NCBI GenBank assembly: GCA_019359535.1
Contig: JAHHHE010000038.1
Span: forward strand, 1-34,518
Source: Gloeocapsa sp. UFS-A4-WI-NPMV-4B04
GTDB taxonomy: Bacteria; Cyanobacteriota; Cyanobacteriia; Cyanobacteriales; Chroococcidiopsidaceae
DNA: 34,518 bases
Direction: 5' to 3'
Below are positions 7,717-16,554 of this stretch, piece by piece. The notes below the pieces were generated by a model. It worked only from the letters and a program-made list of their open reading frames with translations. It was not told the origin of the DNA and made no database searches. Each line of letters starts with the position of its first letter. Position 1 is the stretch's first letter. The translations under genes and the position numbers were made by a program.

Positions 7717-8747
7717 CGAGTAGAGTGAACAAACTGGGAAAATTGCTGTATTAGTTTAGGATTACGCCACCCTTTCGCTGTTTCTTCAGCCATTACTTGC
7801 AGGGCTTCAACTCCCGTCAACCCCCGTTTATATGGGCGTTCACTCGTTAAGGCATCATAAATATCAATAACTTGAAAAACTTGAGCTAGATAGGGAATTT
7901 GCTCACCTGCTAGTCCATCAGGATAGCCAGAGCCATCCCAGCGCTCGTGATGATGACGGATAATGGGGCTTACTCCTCGCATCGTTACAAGAGGCTGACA
8001 AATCCTCTCACCAATTGAAACGTGCTGCTTCATAATATCCCACTCGTCTGATGTTAATTTTCCAGTCTTCAGCAGCACTGCGTCAGGAATACCAACTTTG
8101 CCAATATCGTGGAGATAACTGCCCCATTGCAAGTTTCGCATTTGGACGCGGTTGAGGTTAAGATATTCACCAAAAGCTTGACCCAGCGTTACCAAACGTT
8201 CACAGTGATCTCCCGTATTCGGATCGCGACTTTCAATCGCCCTGGCAATTGAAAAAAGCACTTGTTCTGCGTGATCTAAGTCTTCATTTAGTCGCTTCTG
8301 GCGGACAAGCGACTTTACCCGTGCTACTAATTCAAGACGATCAAAAGGTTTGGTAAGAAAATCATCACCTCCAGCTTCAATGCCGCGAATTCGTGATTGT
8401 CGGTCATTCAAAGCTGTAATGAAAATTACGGGGATCAACCTAGTTTGGTCATCCTGCTTCAACTGTCGACACACTTCAAACCCATCCATTTCCGGCATCA
8501 TTACATCCAGCAAAATCAGATCCGGTTGGATTTTCAGCACCTGTTCTAGTGCTACCAACCCACTGTCTGCCTCCAAAACTTCATAACCCTCTACTCCTAG
8601 CAGTGCTACTGCTGTCATCCGGCTGGCAGGATGGTCGTCAACCACCAAGACTTTAGGTGGTGCATCATAGCCGTTGACTAGAGAAAGGTTTAATTTATGC
8701 AATGTAGAGGTCATTGAATCACAAATAAAGTCACCACAAGAACTCAT
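7710..8747 (-). CDS. Response regulator with HD-GYP cyclic-di-GMP phosphodiesterase domain
   Basis: A two-domain response regulator of the RpfG type. Counting from the TTG at 8780 (356 aa), the receiver domain spans about 43-160, with acidic DDH (48-50), phosphoacceptor D92 in LLDVMMPEMDG and K144 in LTKPF. The HD-GYP domain spans about 165-345: the metal-binding HD pair is H224-D225 (LHDIGKVGIPD), and the HHERWDGSGYPDGL motif at 277-290 contains the GYP signature, followed by DIYDALTSERPYK. All key residues are kept, so c-di-GMP hydrolysis is likely. The start is uncertain: TTG at 8780, ATG at 8747 (chosen, 345 aa) or ATG at 8714 are all in frame and none has a strong ribosome binding site. 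No histidine kinase is adjacent. Confidence 0.92.
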   Translation of the reverse strand: MSSCGDFICDSMTSTLHKLNLSLVNGYDAPPKVLVVDDHPASRMTAVALLGVEGYEVLEADSGLVALEQVLKIQPDLILLDVMMPEMDGFEVCRQLKQDDQTRLIPVIFITALNDRQSRIRGIEAGGDDFLTKPFDRLELVARVKSLVRQKRLNEDLDHAEQVLFSIARAIESRDPNTGDHCERLVTLGQAFGEYLNLNRVQMRNLQWGSYLHDIGKVGIPDAVLLKTGKLTSDEWDIMKQHVSIGERICQPLVTMRGVSPIIRHHHERWDGSGYPDGLAGEQIPYLAQVFQVIDIYDALTSERPYKRGLTGVEALQVMAEETAKGWRNPKLIQQFSQFVHSTRI

Positions 8748-8780
8748 TAAACAATCATAGGTTTTAAATTTGAGCGCCAA

Positions 8781-9220
8781 ATCCCCTAGTAAAAACTTTT
8801 AGGACTACCTAGTTACATTTTGAGCATACTATAGGCCAAGTCTTGAGGAGCTAAGTTTTTGGTTTGTAAAATTAATTCGGATAAAATATCCATTTCTCTA
8901 GAAAGGTAGTTTTTGCATAAACATAATAGTATTGATTGAATATCTAAAAATGATTCAGTAAAAACACTCTTATTCCGCAAGTTCGCTAAACTCAGGGCTA
9001 CTATAGCTTGAATTTACTTAAACAGCATTAGGTAGATTTCCGCTAAATTCACAGTTCTATTGTTTACAGTATCCTTGATTAAGATCCCAAGAAAAACAGT
9101 TATTTTACGGAGATTTACAAATTCCTACCGAAAGGTAAAAGCGATCGTGTACCAGATATAGCGGTAGATTTAATAACGATTTGGTTGTAAAACTAACAAG
9201 CCAAGTCTGGAGATTGGTGT
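8781..9220. other. Intergenic region with no recognised feature
   Basis: About 440 AT-rich bases between the start of the HD-GYP gene and the 3' end of tyrA, both on the minus strand. I see no convincing ORF, tRNA or long repeat. It presumably holds the promoter of the HD-GYP gene. A GCGATCG core, one base short of HIP1, is near 9140. Confidence 0.5.
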
Positions 9221-10084
9221 TTATGGCGCTTTAGGCATTGCACTAGCATCTTGCAGAAATTGAGGTCGTGCTAGCTGATTTAATTCTAACTGTTGTTTGA
9301 GGGAAGTCCAGTCTTCCTGTTTTATCAGGTTAATCAGTGCTTCGAGGTTGTGGTGATAGTGTTGAAGCGATCGCAGCAATTCTTCTTTGTTATACTGTGC
9401 CATCATCACTCCCAATTCTGGATTACCGCCACCCACGCGGCTAGTATCCCGAAATCCAGAACTAGCTAATTGTTGCGCTAATTTTACTACGTCAGGCTCA
9501 TCACTCATACAAGTAGTAATCAAACTAGCACTCACCATCACTGGTAAATGCGAAATCAAACTTACTGCTCGGTCATGGTCATACGGACGACAATGATATA
9601 GAGTAGCTCCAAGATGCCGCACAATTTCTTCTACAGCTTTCACTGCGTGAGTTGGTGTTGTTGCGATTGGTGTGAGTACATAAGGCTTAAGACTAAATAA
9701 ATTCGGTACAGCAGCTTCAATGCCACTGTCTGCTGTTCCCGCCATCGGGTGCCCACCCACAAAATTATCCCAAACAGGAGCGATCGCTTCTACTATGGGC
9801 AATTTCACCGAACCGACATCAGTTAAAACTGTTTCTAAAGATAGATGCGGAATCAACTGTTCTACAGTTTGTAAAATTGCTGCTAGAGGTGTACAAATAA
9901 ATACAATATCAGCCGTTGCTAAAATTGCCGGATTAACACTGGCGTGATCAACAACTCCGCGCGTGATCGCTTGAGTACAAGTTTGTTCACGCCGACTGAC
10001 TCCCAAAACTTTGTAGCCGCGCGATCGCAAGTCTAAACCCAATGAACCGCCAATTAATCCAAGTCCGACAATGCCAATATTCAT
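9221..10084 (-). CDS. tyrA: Prephenate/arogenate dehydrogenase
   Basis: TyrA carries out the oxidative decarboxylation that leads to tyrosine. The 287-aa product begins MNIGIVGLGLIGGSLG, the GxGxxG dinucleotide-binding motif. It continues with TDVGSVK and the GGHPMAGT substrate motif (about 114-121), then the helical dimerisation domain with SHLPVMVSA and FRDTSRVGGG. Length fits the compact cyanobacterial enzyme, which in characterised cases is an NADP-dependent arogenate dehydrogenase; here that preference is inferred from kinship. There is no fused chorismate mutase or ACT domain. The start ATG at 10084 is the obvious one for the nucleotide-binding strand. DAHP synthase, the first enzyme of the pathway, lies 2 kb away but in a different transcription unit. 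Confidence 0.94.
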   Translation of the reverse strand: MNIGIVGLGLIGGSLGLDLRSRGYKVLGVSRREQTCTQAITRGVVDHASVNPAILATADIVFICTPLAAILQTVEQLIPHLSLETVLTDVGSVKLPIVEAIAPVWDNFVGGHPMAGTADSGIEAAVPNLFSLKPYVLTPIATTPTHAVKAVEEIVRHLGATLYHCRPYDHDRAVSLISHLPVMVSASLITTCMSDEPDVVKLAQQLASSGFRDTSRVGGGNPELGVMMAQYNKEELLRSLQHYHHNLEALINLIKQEDWTSLKQQLELNQLARPQFLQDASAMPKAP

Positions 10085-10251
10085 TTTTTATCTGTAACTT
10101 CAATAATATCTGCCTAGACGTATATACAATCATCTACTCTTTCCAACTATAAATTTGGGAGGTAGAAAAGTGAATTGAATCATTGTAGATAACTAAAAAA
10201 CTCAGCAGCTACGGCTAATTGACCAAGTATAGAAATTGTGGGGATAAAAAA

Positions 10252-10854
10252 ATGACTGCATGGGGCGATCGCTTAAATAGAATGACAGGTCGCAAACGCT
10301 TTGTCGTCTGCCGTCTATTTCTCCATTTAGCGGGAGATGAAGTAGCACCACTTTTAGGAGTGTTGAATCGTGCTGCACGGCAAGCTATAGACTCTGACGG
10401 CGACCTTGAAGTTTTGGGACTTGGACTCGTCGAAATCTGTCAAAGCCTGCTGCAATATGACACCTACTGGCTTTCGGCTGCCAATGAAGGCGAGGTATTC
10501 TGGGACGAAGGTGAAGCGGGCGACTATTGCAACGAATTATTTACCGATTCTGCCCAACGTTACTTAAGTGAACCGGATCTCAGTCCCCCGGCTGCTAAAG
10601 ATGAGCCTTTATCTTTACCGATAACACAGAACTTGGTTGTGATGATTACGGCGGCTTTTGAGGGAGAAGTGCCAGAGTTGGAAACTAATTTGGCAGATAT
10701 CACCGCGCTTAAAGCTGGACTAAAAGCATTAATCAACTTGAATTATCAAGAAAGATTGCGGGCGATCCAGGTGCATTTCTCGCCAGCGCAGCTAGGAGAC
10801 GAACTTACATATGACCAGTTGCTGCAATATTTTACAGAGTTAGTTCCTTTATAG
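10252..10854 (+). CDS. DUF1517 family protein
   Basis: A 200-aa soluble protein, chosen to start at ATG 10252, which has GGGGAT nine bases ahead; an upstream in-frame TTG at 10219 is less likely. The C-terminal half carries the features I associate with DUF1517: a hydrophobic strand LVVMITAAFEGEVPEL, then a Leu-rich helix and a final FSPAQLGDELTYDQLLQYF segment ending FTELVPL. Members are common in cyanobacteria and plastids and usually carry a membrane anchor; this one shows none. The middle is acidic (EGEVFWDEGEAGDY). Function is unknown. The next gene on the strand begins 79 bases later and may be co-transcribed. Confidence 0.8.
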   Translation: MTAWGDRLNRMTGRKRFVVCRLFLHLAGDEVAPLLGVLNRAARQAIDSDGDLEVLGLGLVEICQSLLQYDTYWLSAANEGEVFWDEGEAGDYCNELFTDSAQRYLSEPDLSPPAAKDEPLSLPITQNLVVMITAAFEGEVPELETNLADITALKAGLKALINLNYQERLRAIQVHFSPAQLGDELTYDQLLQYFTELVPL

Positions 10855-10933
10855 TTGCTACCTCCATAAACAGTTGCTCTCGTCCTTGAGGTGCAAGCAG
10901 CCCTTGGCTGAGTCAGCTTAAACTGGAGGTAGT

Positions 10934-11857
10934 ATGAAAGCTTCATTAACGGTTTATAAATTCATGCTTCGCAAATTCACAATCCTTTTTTTAACCCTGA
11001 CTTTGTGCTGGACAACCGTTGCCTGTGGGGGGCCTGAAGAAACCACGCCTCAAGCCAGGAACGTCAATTCACCAGCAGCTGCTCCCACGCGGTTGAGCGA
11101 TGGTCAGTACCCAGTGCAGCAAGTCACCTATGACGATGCAACTGGGGAGTATAGCCTGATGTTACTTAACACCCAACCTGGTACGCCTCCAGTTTTTCGG
11201 ACTGCAAATGTCCAGATGGCACGGCTGACTGATGAACAAATCAAAGCTGGTCAAAAAAGTTATCTGCAAGTAGAGAACGGGCAGCCTGTTTTATACCTAA
11301 CGGAAGACTTTAAGATTGAGTACGTTCACAACGTTACTGAAACGCAGCAAAATCCCCAAACAGGACAACAAGAAACTGTAGTCGTGCGTCGGGAAAACAG
11401 TTTCTGGACTCCTTTTGCTGGAGCAGTAGCAGGTAACTTAGCGGGTCAAGCGATCGGTAGTCTGTTGTTTAGACCACAGTATTATGTGCCACCCGTTTAT
11501 CAGCCAGGAACATCTGCACTTAGAGGTTTTGGTGGTTATGGTAGCTCTTACAGTCAGGCAACTGAGCGTTACCAAAGTCGTTACAATGCGCCGCCTTTAG
11601 CAGAAAGAAGTAGGCGGACTAATTTCCGCACAACAGGAAGAATAAGAACACCAAGTTACGGTCAACCCACGATTCGTACTACGCCGCGTGTTAATACTGG
11701 CAGCCGTTCTACAGGGTCGGGCTTTGGTTCTAGTACATTGCGCCAGTCTGGTAGAACCACTCCTAGAGTTAGACGACCTTCTAGTAGTTTTGGCAGTAGC
11801 CGCTCATCTGGATACAGCAGAAGTGGCTCTCGTAGTTTTGGTAGCAGAAGGCGATAA
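10934..11857 (+). CDS. Putative lipoprotein with basic Ser/Arg/Gly-rich tail
   Basis: I do not recognise a named family. The 307-aa product has a lipoprotein signal: a basic start, a hydrophobic run FTILFLTLTLCWTTVA, and C31 followed by GG, so lipidation at C31 is likely. GGAGGT lies four bases ahead of ATG 10934. Residues about 45-150 are an ordered beta-rich stretch (GQYPVQQVTYDDATGEYSLM). A hydrophobic, glycine-spaced segment AGAVAGNLAGQAIGSLLF (about 160-177), resembling a glycine zipper, follows. From about 190 to the end the chain is disordered and strongly basic, built of Ser, Gly, Arg, Thr and Tyr and ending RSFGSRRR. A positively charged, membrane-tethered tail could bind polysaccharide, peptidoglycan or nucleic acid, but this is speculation. 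A clear terminator follows 60 bases after the stop. Confidence 0.8.
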   Translation: MKASLTVYKFMLRKFTILFLTLTLCWTTVACGGPEETTPQARNVNSPAAAPTRLSDGQYPVQQVTYDDATGEYSLMLLNTQPGTPPVFRTANVQMARLTDEQIKAGQKSYLQVENGQPVLYLTEDFKIEYVHNVTETQQNPQTGQQETVVVRRENSFWTPFAGAVAGNLAGQAIGSLLFRPQYYVPPVYQPGTSALRGFGGYGSSYSQATERYQSRYNAPPLAERSRRTNFRTTGRIRTPSYGQPTIRTTPRVNTGSRSTGSGFGSSTLRQSGRTTPRVRRPSSSFGSSRSSGYSRSGSRSFGSRRR

Positions 11858-11917
11858 AAAATAAGCTAGGCAATGCTCACCTTAGTTTATTTAATGTGCT
11901 GAAATTACTTTTAGACT

Positions 11918-11949
11918 AAAAAGGCAAAAGATTCTCCTTTTGCCTTTTT
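11918..11949. terminator. Bidirectional intrinsic terminator
   Basis: A perfect 13-bp inverted repeat: AAAAAGGCAAAAG (11918-11930), loop ATTCTC, CTTTTGCCTTTTT (11937-11949). It has U-runs on both strands. It sits between the lipoprotein gene and the converging 65-aa gene and can stop both. Confidence 0.9.
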
Positions 11950-11984
11950 CATTTCCTTGTATGGCTGTAGTTCACAAACACGAA

Positions 11985-12182
11985 CTAGCTAACATCGTTC
12001 TTACCAACTATCTTGTATCCGGTAATTACACTTTGACAGTTAGGAAAGTGCGTCCACTGCCACTCAACCTCTTCATCATTGCTTAACTCAACGCTGAGGA
12101 CAGAAGGAGGCGTAGAGATTTTAGCTGGTTGAGGTGCATAGACGACTCGTTTTTGATCAGTTTCGCTGTCTTTTTGACTCAT
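11985..12182 (-). CDS. Small conserved cyanobacterial protein of unknown function
   Basis: A 65-aa soluble protein. The N-terminus is hydrophilic (MSQKDSETDQKRVVYAPQP). The second half holds an acidic/aromatic block, DEEVEWQWTHFPNCQSV, followed by ITGYKIV. This is not the composition of a random ORF. It starts with ATG and ends close to a convergent terminator, supporting a real gene. No function can be assigned. It may be read as a tail gene of the DAHP synthase transcript (47-base gap), although a palindrome sits in that gap. Confidence 0.65.
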   Translation of the reverse strand: MSQKDSETDQKRVVYAPQPAKISTPPSVLSVELSNDEEVEWQWTHFPNCQSVITGYKIVGKNDVS

Positions 12183-12199
12183 ACAATTCTCAGCAATTG

Positions 12200-12218
12200 T
12201 GGTTTAAATTTTAAACCA
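12200..12218. promoter_or_regulatory. AT-rich 9-bp palindrome between aroF and the 65-aa gene
   Basis: TGGTTTAAA, one T, TTTAAACCA form a perfect inverted repeat, followed toward the small gene by a second repeat ACAATT-CTCAGC-AATTGT (12183-12200). It lies 18-36 bases upstream of the small gene's ATG and 12 bases after the DAHP synthase stop. It could be an operator or a processing/termination hairpin. Confidence 0.4.
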
Positions 12219-12229
12219 ACTTAAAACTA

Positions 12230-13288
12230 TTATGCCAAAGCAACAGCTGGTTCAGTCCAACGCTTGACAGCTTTGCCAATAACTGATAGTTCTTGCATCA
12301 AACGATCAAAGCGCTCTGGTGTTAAAGATTGAGGGCCATCTGATAAAGCTTTGGCAGGATTTGGGTGAACCTCAATCATTAATGAGTCTGTACCAGCTGC
12401 GATCGCGGCTAATGCCATCGACGGGACATATTCTGCTCTACCCGTGCCGTGACTAGGATCAATCATAATCGGCAAGTGAGTAAGCGATCGCAATACTGGC
12501 ACTACTGATAAATCCAGTGTATTACGCGCATACTGCCGATCAAATGTCCGAATACCCCTTTCGCACAAAATCACATTTGAATTACCCGCAGCCATAACAT
12601 ACTCCGCAGCCATCAGCCACTCTTCAATTGTTGCTGACATTCCCCGCTTCAAAAGCACTGGTTTTGGTTGCGCTCCGACTTTTTTAAGTAGAGAGAAATT
12701 CTGCATATTGCGAGCGCCAACTTGGATCACATCAGCAACAGCGACTATTTTATCGAGATCAGCTGCATCCATTACTTCCGTAATGATTCCTAATCCAGTT
12801 GCTTCGCGCGCTGCTGCTAGTAAATCTAAGGCACTTTCGCCATGTCCCTGGAAGGCGTAGGGTGATGTCCGGGGTTTGTAAGCGCCACCTCTTAAAAATT
12901 GCGCTCCCGCCGCCTTGACGCGCCGCGCTGTCTCCACAATCATTTCTTCGTTTTCTACCGAACAAGGGCCAGCAACCACTACAACCGGATGCTGTTGACC
13001 AAAATGAACAGCACCATTGGGAGTGTCTACTACAACTTCACTTGCTTGTCCATGACGAAATTCTAGGCTAGCTCGTTTAAACGGTTGTTCTACCCGTAAT
13101 ACTTGTTCAATCCAAGGGCTAACTTCTTGAATTTGAAGCGGATCTAGGCTAGCTGTTTCACCTACTAGACCTAATACTACTTTGTGCTTGCCGACAATTT
13201 TTTCTGGTGTTAAACCCCTAGTGGAAAGTTCCTCGCTAATTCGAGCAATCTCTGTTTCTGGTGTACCAACCTTGATAACTACAATCAT
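12230..13288 (-). CDS. aroF: 3-deoxy-7-phosphoheptulonate (DAHP) synthase, type I-beta
   Basis: This is the first committed step to chorismate: condensation of phosphoenolpyruvate and erythrose-4-phosphate. The 352-aa product has an N-terminal ferredoxin-like regulatory domain (about 1-70, with VVIKVGTPETEIARI). The TIM barrel follows, marked by VVVAGPCSVEN (metal/PEP strand), LRGGAYKPRTSPYAFQG, ILCERGIRTFD and MIDPSHGTGRAEYV. This layout is the I-beta class of Gram-positives, Thermotoga and cyanobacteria, in which the N-terminal domain confers feedback control in studied members. AAGGA lies just ahead of ATG 13288. Later aromatic genes are not adjacent, except tyrA 2 kb away. Confidence 0.96.
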   Translation of the reverse strand: MIVVIKVGTPETEIARISEELSTRGLTPEKIVGKHKVVLGLVGETASLDPLQIQEVSPWIEQVLRVEQPFKRASLEFRHGQASEVVVDTPNGAVHFGQQHPVVVVAGPCSVENEEMIVETARRVKAAGAQFLRGGAYKPRTSPYAFQGHGESALDLLAAAREATGLGIITEVMDAADLDKIVAVADVIQVGARNMQNFSLLKKVGAQPKPVLLKRGMSATIEEWLMAAEYVMAAGNSNVILCERGIRTFDRQYARNTLDLSVVPVLRSLTHLPIMIDPSHGTGRAEYVPSMALAAIAAGTDSLMIEVHPNPAKALSDGPQSLTPERFDRLMQELSVIGKAVKRWTEPAVALA

Positions 13289-13599
13289 GTTAAATTCCTT
13301 ATTCAGTAATTTTATTTTTAATATGTCTAGAAGTTAGGCATTAATCAGTCTGTAGTCATTCTTCTTTAAAAGCGAAGAATCTAGAGCTTTACTTGCTTCC
13401 CTTAGAGGAAGCAAGCTACAGCACGACATCCAACTGCGTGAGTTTATAATAATGTGACACTCAGTCTTGCGATTATTAGGTACTACTTCTAAGTTTATTA
13501 ATTATTGATAATAAAGGCTAAAAAATTTAGCCTTTAGCCTTCACATCAATACCTTACACAAAACTCCCAACAATTTAATAATTGGGCTAACCATCATAG
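13289..13599. other. Intergenic region with two hairpins
   Basis: It contains an inverted repeat CTTGCTTCC-CTTAGA-GGAAGCAAG (13392-13415) and the hairpin listed at 13512-13536. No ORF is credible. The part nearest 13289 should carry the DAHP synthase promoter. Confidence 0.6.
13512..13536 (-). terminator. Hairpin downstream of pam68
   Basis: An 11-bp perfect stem TAAAGGCTAAA / TTTAGCCTTTA with a three-base loop. It lies 64 bases after the pam68 stop. The flank read on the minus strand is U-rich (TTATTATC) but lacks a pure U-run. Confidence 0.6.
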
Positions 13600-14166
13600 C
13601 TACTCATAGTTACGGGATTGCTTATTTGAGCGCCAAGCTGATACCATCCTTCCCCAATTTATACCCAATTCTTGCCAACCTAGCTTACTCCCGACTCTTT
13701 CTTCATCCCAAGAAGTAGAGAGTAATCCATAACTTAGCCCTATTACTCCCAAACCAAAAAAGCCGATGCTGACAAGCAGTACGACTACGTTTGGCAGCTT
13801 AAACCAATCATTGGTTTTGACGATATAGCTAACAACAAATGTTGCCATCCCCAAAAATGTTGGTATACCACAAAATAAAGCCATCCGCCGCGCCATGCGA
13901 TCGCTCACAACTTTCGGAATCGCCATTTCCTTTGTGGTTAATTTTCCTGCTTGAGCAGACTTTTTACCAGGTTCAGGCGACTTATTTGCGGGCTTATTCG
14001 ACTTTTTAGCAATTTCGGGTAATTTATTTTCAGCCTTTTTAGGTTTTGGTTGTTTATCCGGCTTTTGCTCAGTATCGGGCGATTTAGCCGAATTTTTAGC
14101 AGATTTTGACCGCTTTTTAGTTGGTTCAAAAGGTAAAGGATTTCGTTGATGTTCTTCAGATGCCAT
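13600..14166 (-). CDS. pam68: PAM68-family photosystem II assembly protein
   Basis: A 188-aa membrane protein. Residues 1-78 are a disordered Lys/Pro/Ser-rich segment. Two membrane helices lie at about 95-116 and 125-150. A short conserved C-terminus contains STSWDEERVGSKLGW and a final NWGRM block. This is the PAM68/DUF3464 architecture. In plants and Synechocystis, family members assist photosystem II assembly, notably chlorophyll loading of CP47, at the thylakoid membrane. The gene begins three bases after the rpsO stop. That pairing is conserved in cyanobacteria as I recall, and fits reports that the protein associates with ribosomes. The extreme basic N-terminus could be the ribosome-contacting part (inference). 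Confidence 0.9.
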   Translation of the reverse strand: MASEEHQRNPLPFEPTKKRSKSAKNSAKSPDTEQKPDKQPKPKKAENKLPEIAKKSNKPANKSPEPGKKSAQAGKLTTKEMAIPKVVSDRMARRMALFCGIPTFLGMATFVVSYIVKTNDWFKLPNVVVLLVSIGFFGLGVIGLSYGLLSTSWDEERVGSKLGWQELGINWGRMVSAWRSNKQSRNYE

Positions 14167-14169
14167 TCC

Positions 14170-14439
14170 TTAACCCCGAATTCCCAAACGACCAATCAAA
14201 GCTTGATATTTTGGTCTATCTTCGTTCTGGATATACGATAAAAGACGCTTGCGTTGACCAATTAGCTTCAACAAACCGCGTCGGGAAGAATGGTCTTTCT
14301 GATTTCCTTTAAGATGTTTGCTGAGTCGGTTAATTCGCTCAGTCAACATAGCAATTTGGACATCTGTTGAGCCAGTATCTGTTTCGTGAACTTGATACTC
14401 GGAGATTAGCTCTTGTTTACGCACTTGCGGCAAAGGCAT
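14170..14439 (-). CDS. rpsO: 30S ribosomal protein S15
   Basis: S15 binds 16S rRNA early in small-subunit assembly. The 89-aa product is of normal length and carries the family motifs: TGSTDVQIA (about 22-30), LTERINRLSKHLK, KDHSSRRGLL and KRLLSYIQNEDRPKY. It is the first gene of an rpsO-pam68 unit, and the three-base gap implies translational coupling. No obvious Shine-Dalgarno sequence stands before the ATG at 14439. Confidence 0.97.
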   Translation of the reverse strand: MPLPQVRKQELISEYQVHETDTGSTDVQIAMLTERINRLSKHLKGNQKDHSSRRGLLKLIGQRKRLLSYIQNEDRPKYQALIGRLGIRG

Positions 14440-14539
14440 GATGGAATTTATTTTAATAAATACAGCAATCTCTCATGTTACCACAGGGTTTTAACTTCAG
14501 AAGCAGTAGGGGCAGTTAGCGGGATAGTTTCCTGAGTAG

Positions 14540-15229
14540 CTAACTTTGGAATAAGCGCGTATATTGAATTTCATGACTCATGCTTGCCAGTGATAAGCCC
14601 CAACCGCAACTACTAAGGTCATCATCCTCTAAAGCGAGAATTTCTTTAATTGCACTACTAATATTAGTTTTGAGCTGCAAAAGTAGCTGTTGACCAGCTG
14701 TTTGACCAAGAGGAATAAGTTTGACTCCAGCTGTGATTAGATTTGTAGCCCAGCTGTGTAGGTAGCCTAGTATTGCAGCGCTCAGGTCAATTTCCCAGCC
14801 AACAGCAGCCATACAAAAAGCGATCGCATAATTACAAGGATTCCCAACTGCATTTGCGTTTTGAGCAATTTGTGGTTGTATTTGTAGTAACAGGCGAATA
14901 AGCGATCGCCCCATTTGCCAGCTTGATGAACGTAACTCTTCTGTTTCCCTCGCTGCTGATAACCAATTATTCCAGTAACTCAAAGCTTTTGTATCACCAA
15001 GCTTGGCAGCATTATAAGCTCTTACCATCACCGCCGCTTCTAACCGAATTGCCCCGTAATGCAGTTCCTGTTCTAACCAGTGCTTCAAACTTTGCTCATT
15101 GTTAATTATCTCAGTATCAATTAATGTTTCCAATCCCTCAGAATAGCTATATGCTCCTACTGGTAAAGCTGGACTAGCTAGCTGTAGTATGCATAACAAT
15201 GCGCTATTGTCAAGAAATATATTTTCCAT
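14540..15229 (-). CDS. ureF: Urease accessory protein UreF
   Basis: UreF works with UreD/H and UreG to carry nickel into apo-urease. The 229-aa all-helical protein has the family markers [21 protein letters not shown] near the start (read here as [14 protein letters not shown]), [13 protein letters not shown] in the middle and a C-terminal region ending [17 protein letters not shown]. No other ure gene is in the window, so the urease genes are dispersed in this genome. ATG 15229 is the only reasonable start. Confidence 0.94.
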   Translation of the reverse strand: MENIFLDNSALLCILQLASPALPVGAYSYSEGLETLIDTEIINNEQSLKHWLEQELHYGAIRLEAAVMVRAYNAAKLGDTKALSYWNNWLSAARETEELRSSSWQMGRSLIRLLLQIQPQIAQNANAVGNPCNYAIAFCMAAVGWEIDLSAAILGYLHSWATNLITAGVKLIPLGQTAGQQLLLQLKTNISSAIKEILALEDDDLSSCGWGLSLASMSHEIQYTRLFQS

Positions 15230-15342
15230 AAGTAAGAACTTCTATTTGTAAGAGCAAAACTGCTTATTATCGCTCGTTTCGAGTTGTTCCATTGTCTATA
15301 AGACTGAATTGAAAGCCAGCAAATATTGTGTTATTAGCATTA

Positions 15343-16494
15343 CTAAGGCGAATTAGCTAAACCAACAGCATCAGAAATCGAGGCTAATCCCTGCGCCTCT
15401 AACTTTTGCAGCACACCTTCTAAGACGCGGCGCACCATCCCAGGACCTTCGTAAATCCAGCCTGTGTAAACTTGGACAAGGCTAGCACCTGCGGTGATTT
15501 TCTCCCAAGCATCGTCAGCCGTAAAAATACCACCTACGCCAATAATTGGCAGCTGTCCTTGAGTTTGATTCCAGATAAAGCGGATTACTTCGGTAGAGCG
15601 ATCGCGAACTGGCACACCGCTAATTCCACCAGCTTCTGAGGCAACAGAATTGCCTGTTTCCCTTATTATCTGAGTTTGAAGATGATCACGGCGGATGGTT
15701 GTGTTAGTGGCAATAATGCCAGCAAGTTGGTATGTCTTCGAGATTGTCAGGATATCGGCGATCGCTTCCCATTCCAAATCTGGCGCAATCTTAACAAACA
15801 TCGGCTTTTGCCCTTGGTTCTCCTGCTGCAAAGCGTCTAGGATTGAACTTAATTGTGCAGCATCTTGAAGCGATCGCAATCCTGGTGTATTTGGTGAAGA
15901 CACATTAACAACAAAATAGTCTCCCAAATCTTTCAACAAGCGAAAACTACCGAGATAATCTGCGGCTGCTGCATCAAGCGGCGTTACTTTAGATTTCCCT
16001 AAATTAATCCCGATCGGGATTAATTGGTTTGTGCTTATTTTGCGTGTAATAGCTAATCTTTCTGCCATTGCAGCAGCCCCACTATTATTAAAACCCATCC
16101 GGTTGAGAGCAGCTTGATCTAGCGGTAAACGAAACAAGCGGGGACGCTCATTTCCTGGTTGAGCGTGAAATGTCACTGTACCCAATTCGGCAAAACCAAA
16201 GCCAAAACTTGACCAGATATTTGCAGCAACACCATTTTTATCAAATCCAGCAGCCAAACCAAGGGGATTGGGAAAAGTTACACCCCAAAGTTTTTGTTCT
16301 AAACGTACATCGCGCACACACAAGGAACGTTGTAAAAGGTTTTGTACTGCTTTAGTTGTAGGGCGATGTCTATTTCTCTCTAACCAATCTAGAACACCAA
16401 TTGCTTGCTGGTGTAGCCATTCTGGATCACTTTTTAACCCAGTAAACAAAACAGGTCGAACTAAAGCTTTATAAATATCCAACTTATTACTCAA
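15343..16494 (-). CDS. pyrD: Quinone-dependent dihydroorotate dehydrogenase (class 2)
   Basis: PyrD oxidises dihydroorotate to orotate with FMN and passes electrons to membrane quinone. The 383-aa product has an N-terminal hydrophobic/amphipathic extension ([12 protein letters not shown]) that marks class 2. The barrel motifs follow: [33 protein letters not shown] with the catalytic-base Ser of class 2, and [14 protein letters not shown] near the phosphate site. The first in-frame start is TTG 16494. A second TTG at 16482, giving [10 protein letters not shown], matches the usual start of the family better. The upstream 130 bases are a pyrimidine-rich repeat region. Confidence 0.95.
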   Translation of the reverse strand: MSNKLDIYKALVRPVLFTGLKSDPEWLHQQAIGVLDWLERNRHRPTTKAVQNLLQRSLCVRDVRLEQKLWGVTFPNPLGLAAGFDKNGVAANIWSSFGFGFAELGTVTFHAQPGNERPRLFRLPLDQAALNRMGFNNSGAAAMAERLAITRKISTNQLIPIGINLGKSKVTPLDAAAADYLGSFRLLKDLGDYFVVNVSSPNTPGLRSLQDAAQLSSILDALQQENQGQKPMFVKIAPDLEWEAIADILTISKTYQLAGIIATNTTIRRDHLQTQIIRETGNSVASEAGGISGVPVRDRSTEVIRFIWNQTQGQLPIIGVGGIFTADDAWEKITAGASLVQVYTGWIYEGPGMVRRVLEGVLQKLEAQGLASISDAVGLANSP

Positions 16495-16554
16495 ATCTCC
16501 CTATCCCCGTGTCCCCATGTCCTCTATCTCCCCTCTCCCCTCCTTGCCCCTTAT

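Noticed and set aside
10084..12230. tyrA-aroF as an aromatic biosynthesis operon
   Set aside because: Two plus-strand genes and a bidirectional terminator lie between them, so they are separate units despite the shared pathway.
13938..14195. 85-aa ORF overlapping pam68 and rpsO
   Set aside because: A shifted reading of the Lys/Pro-rich pam68 segment; Asn/Leu/Ser-rich with no family match.
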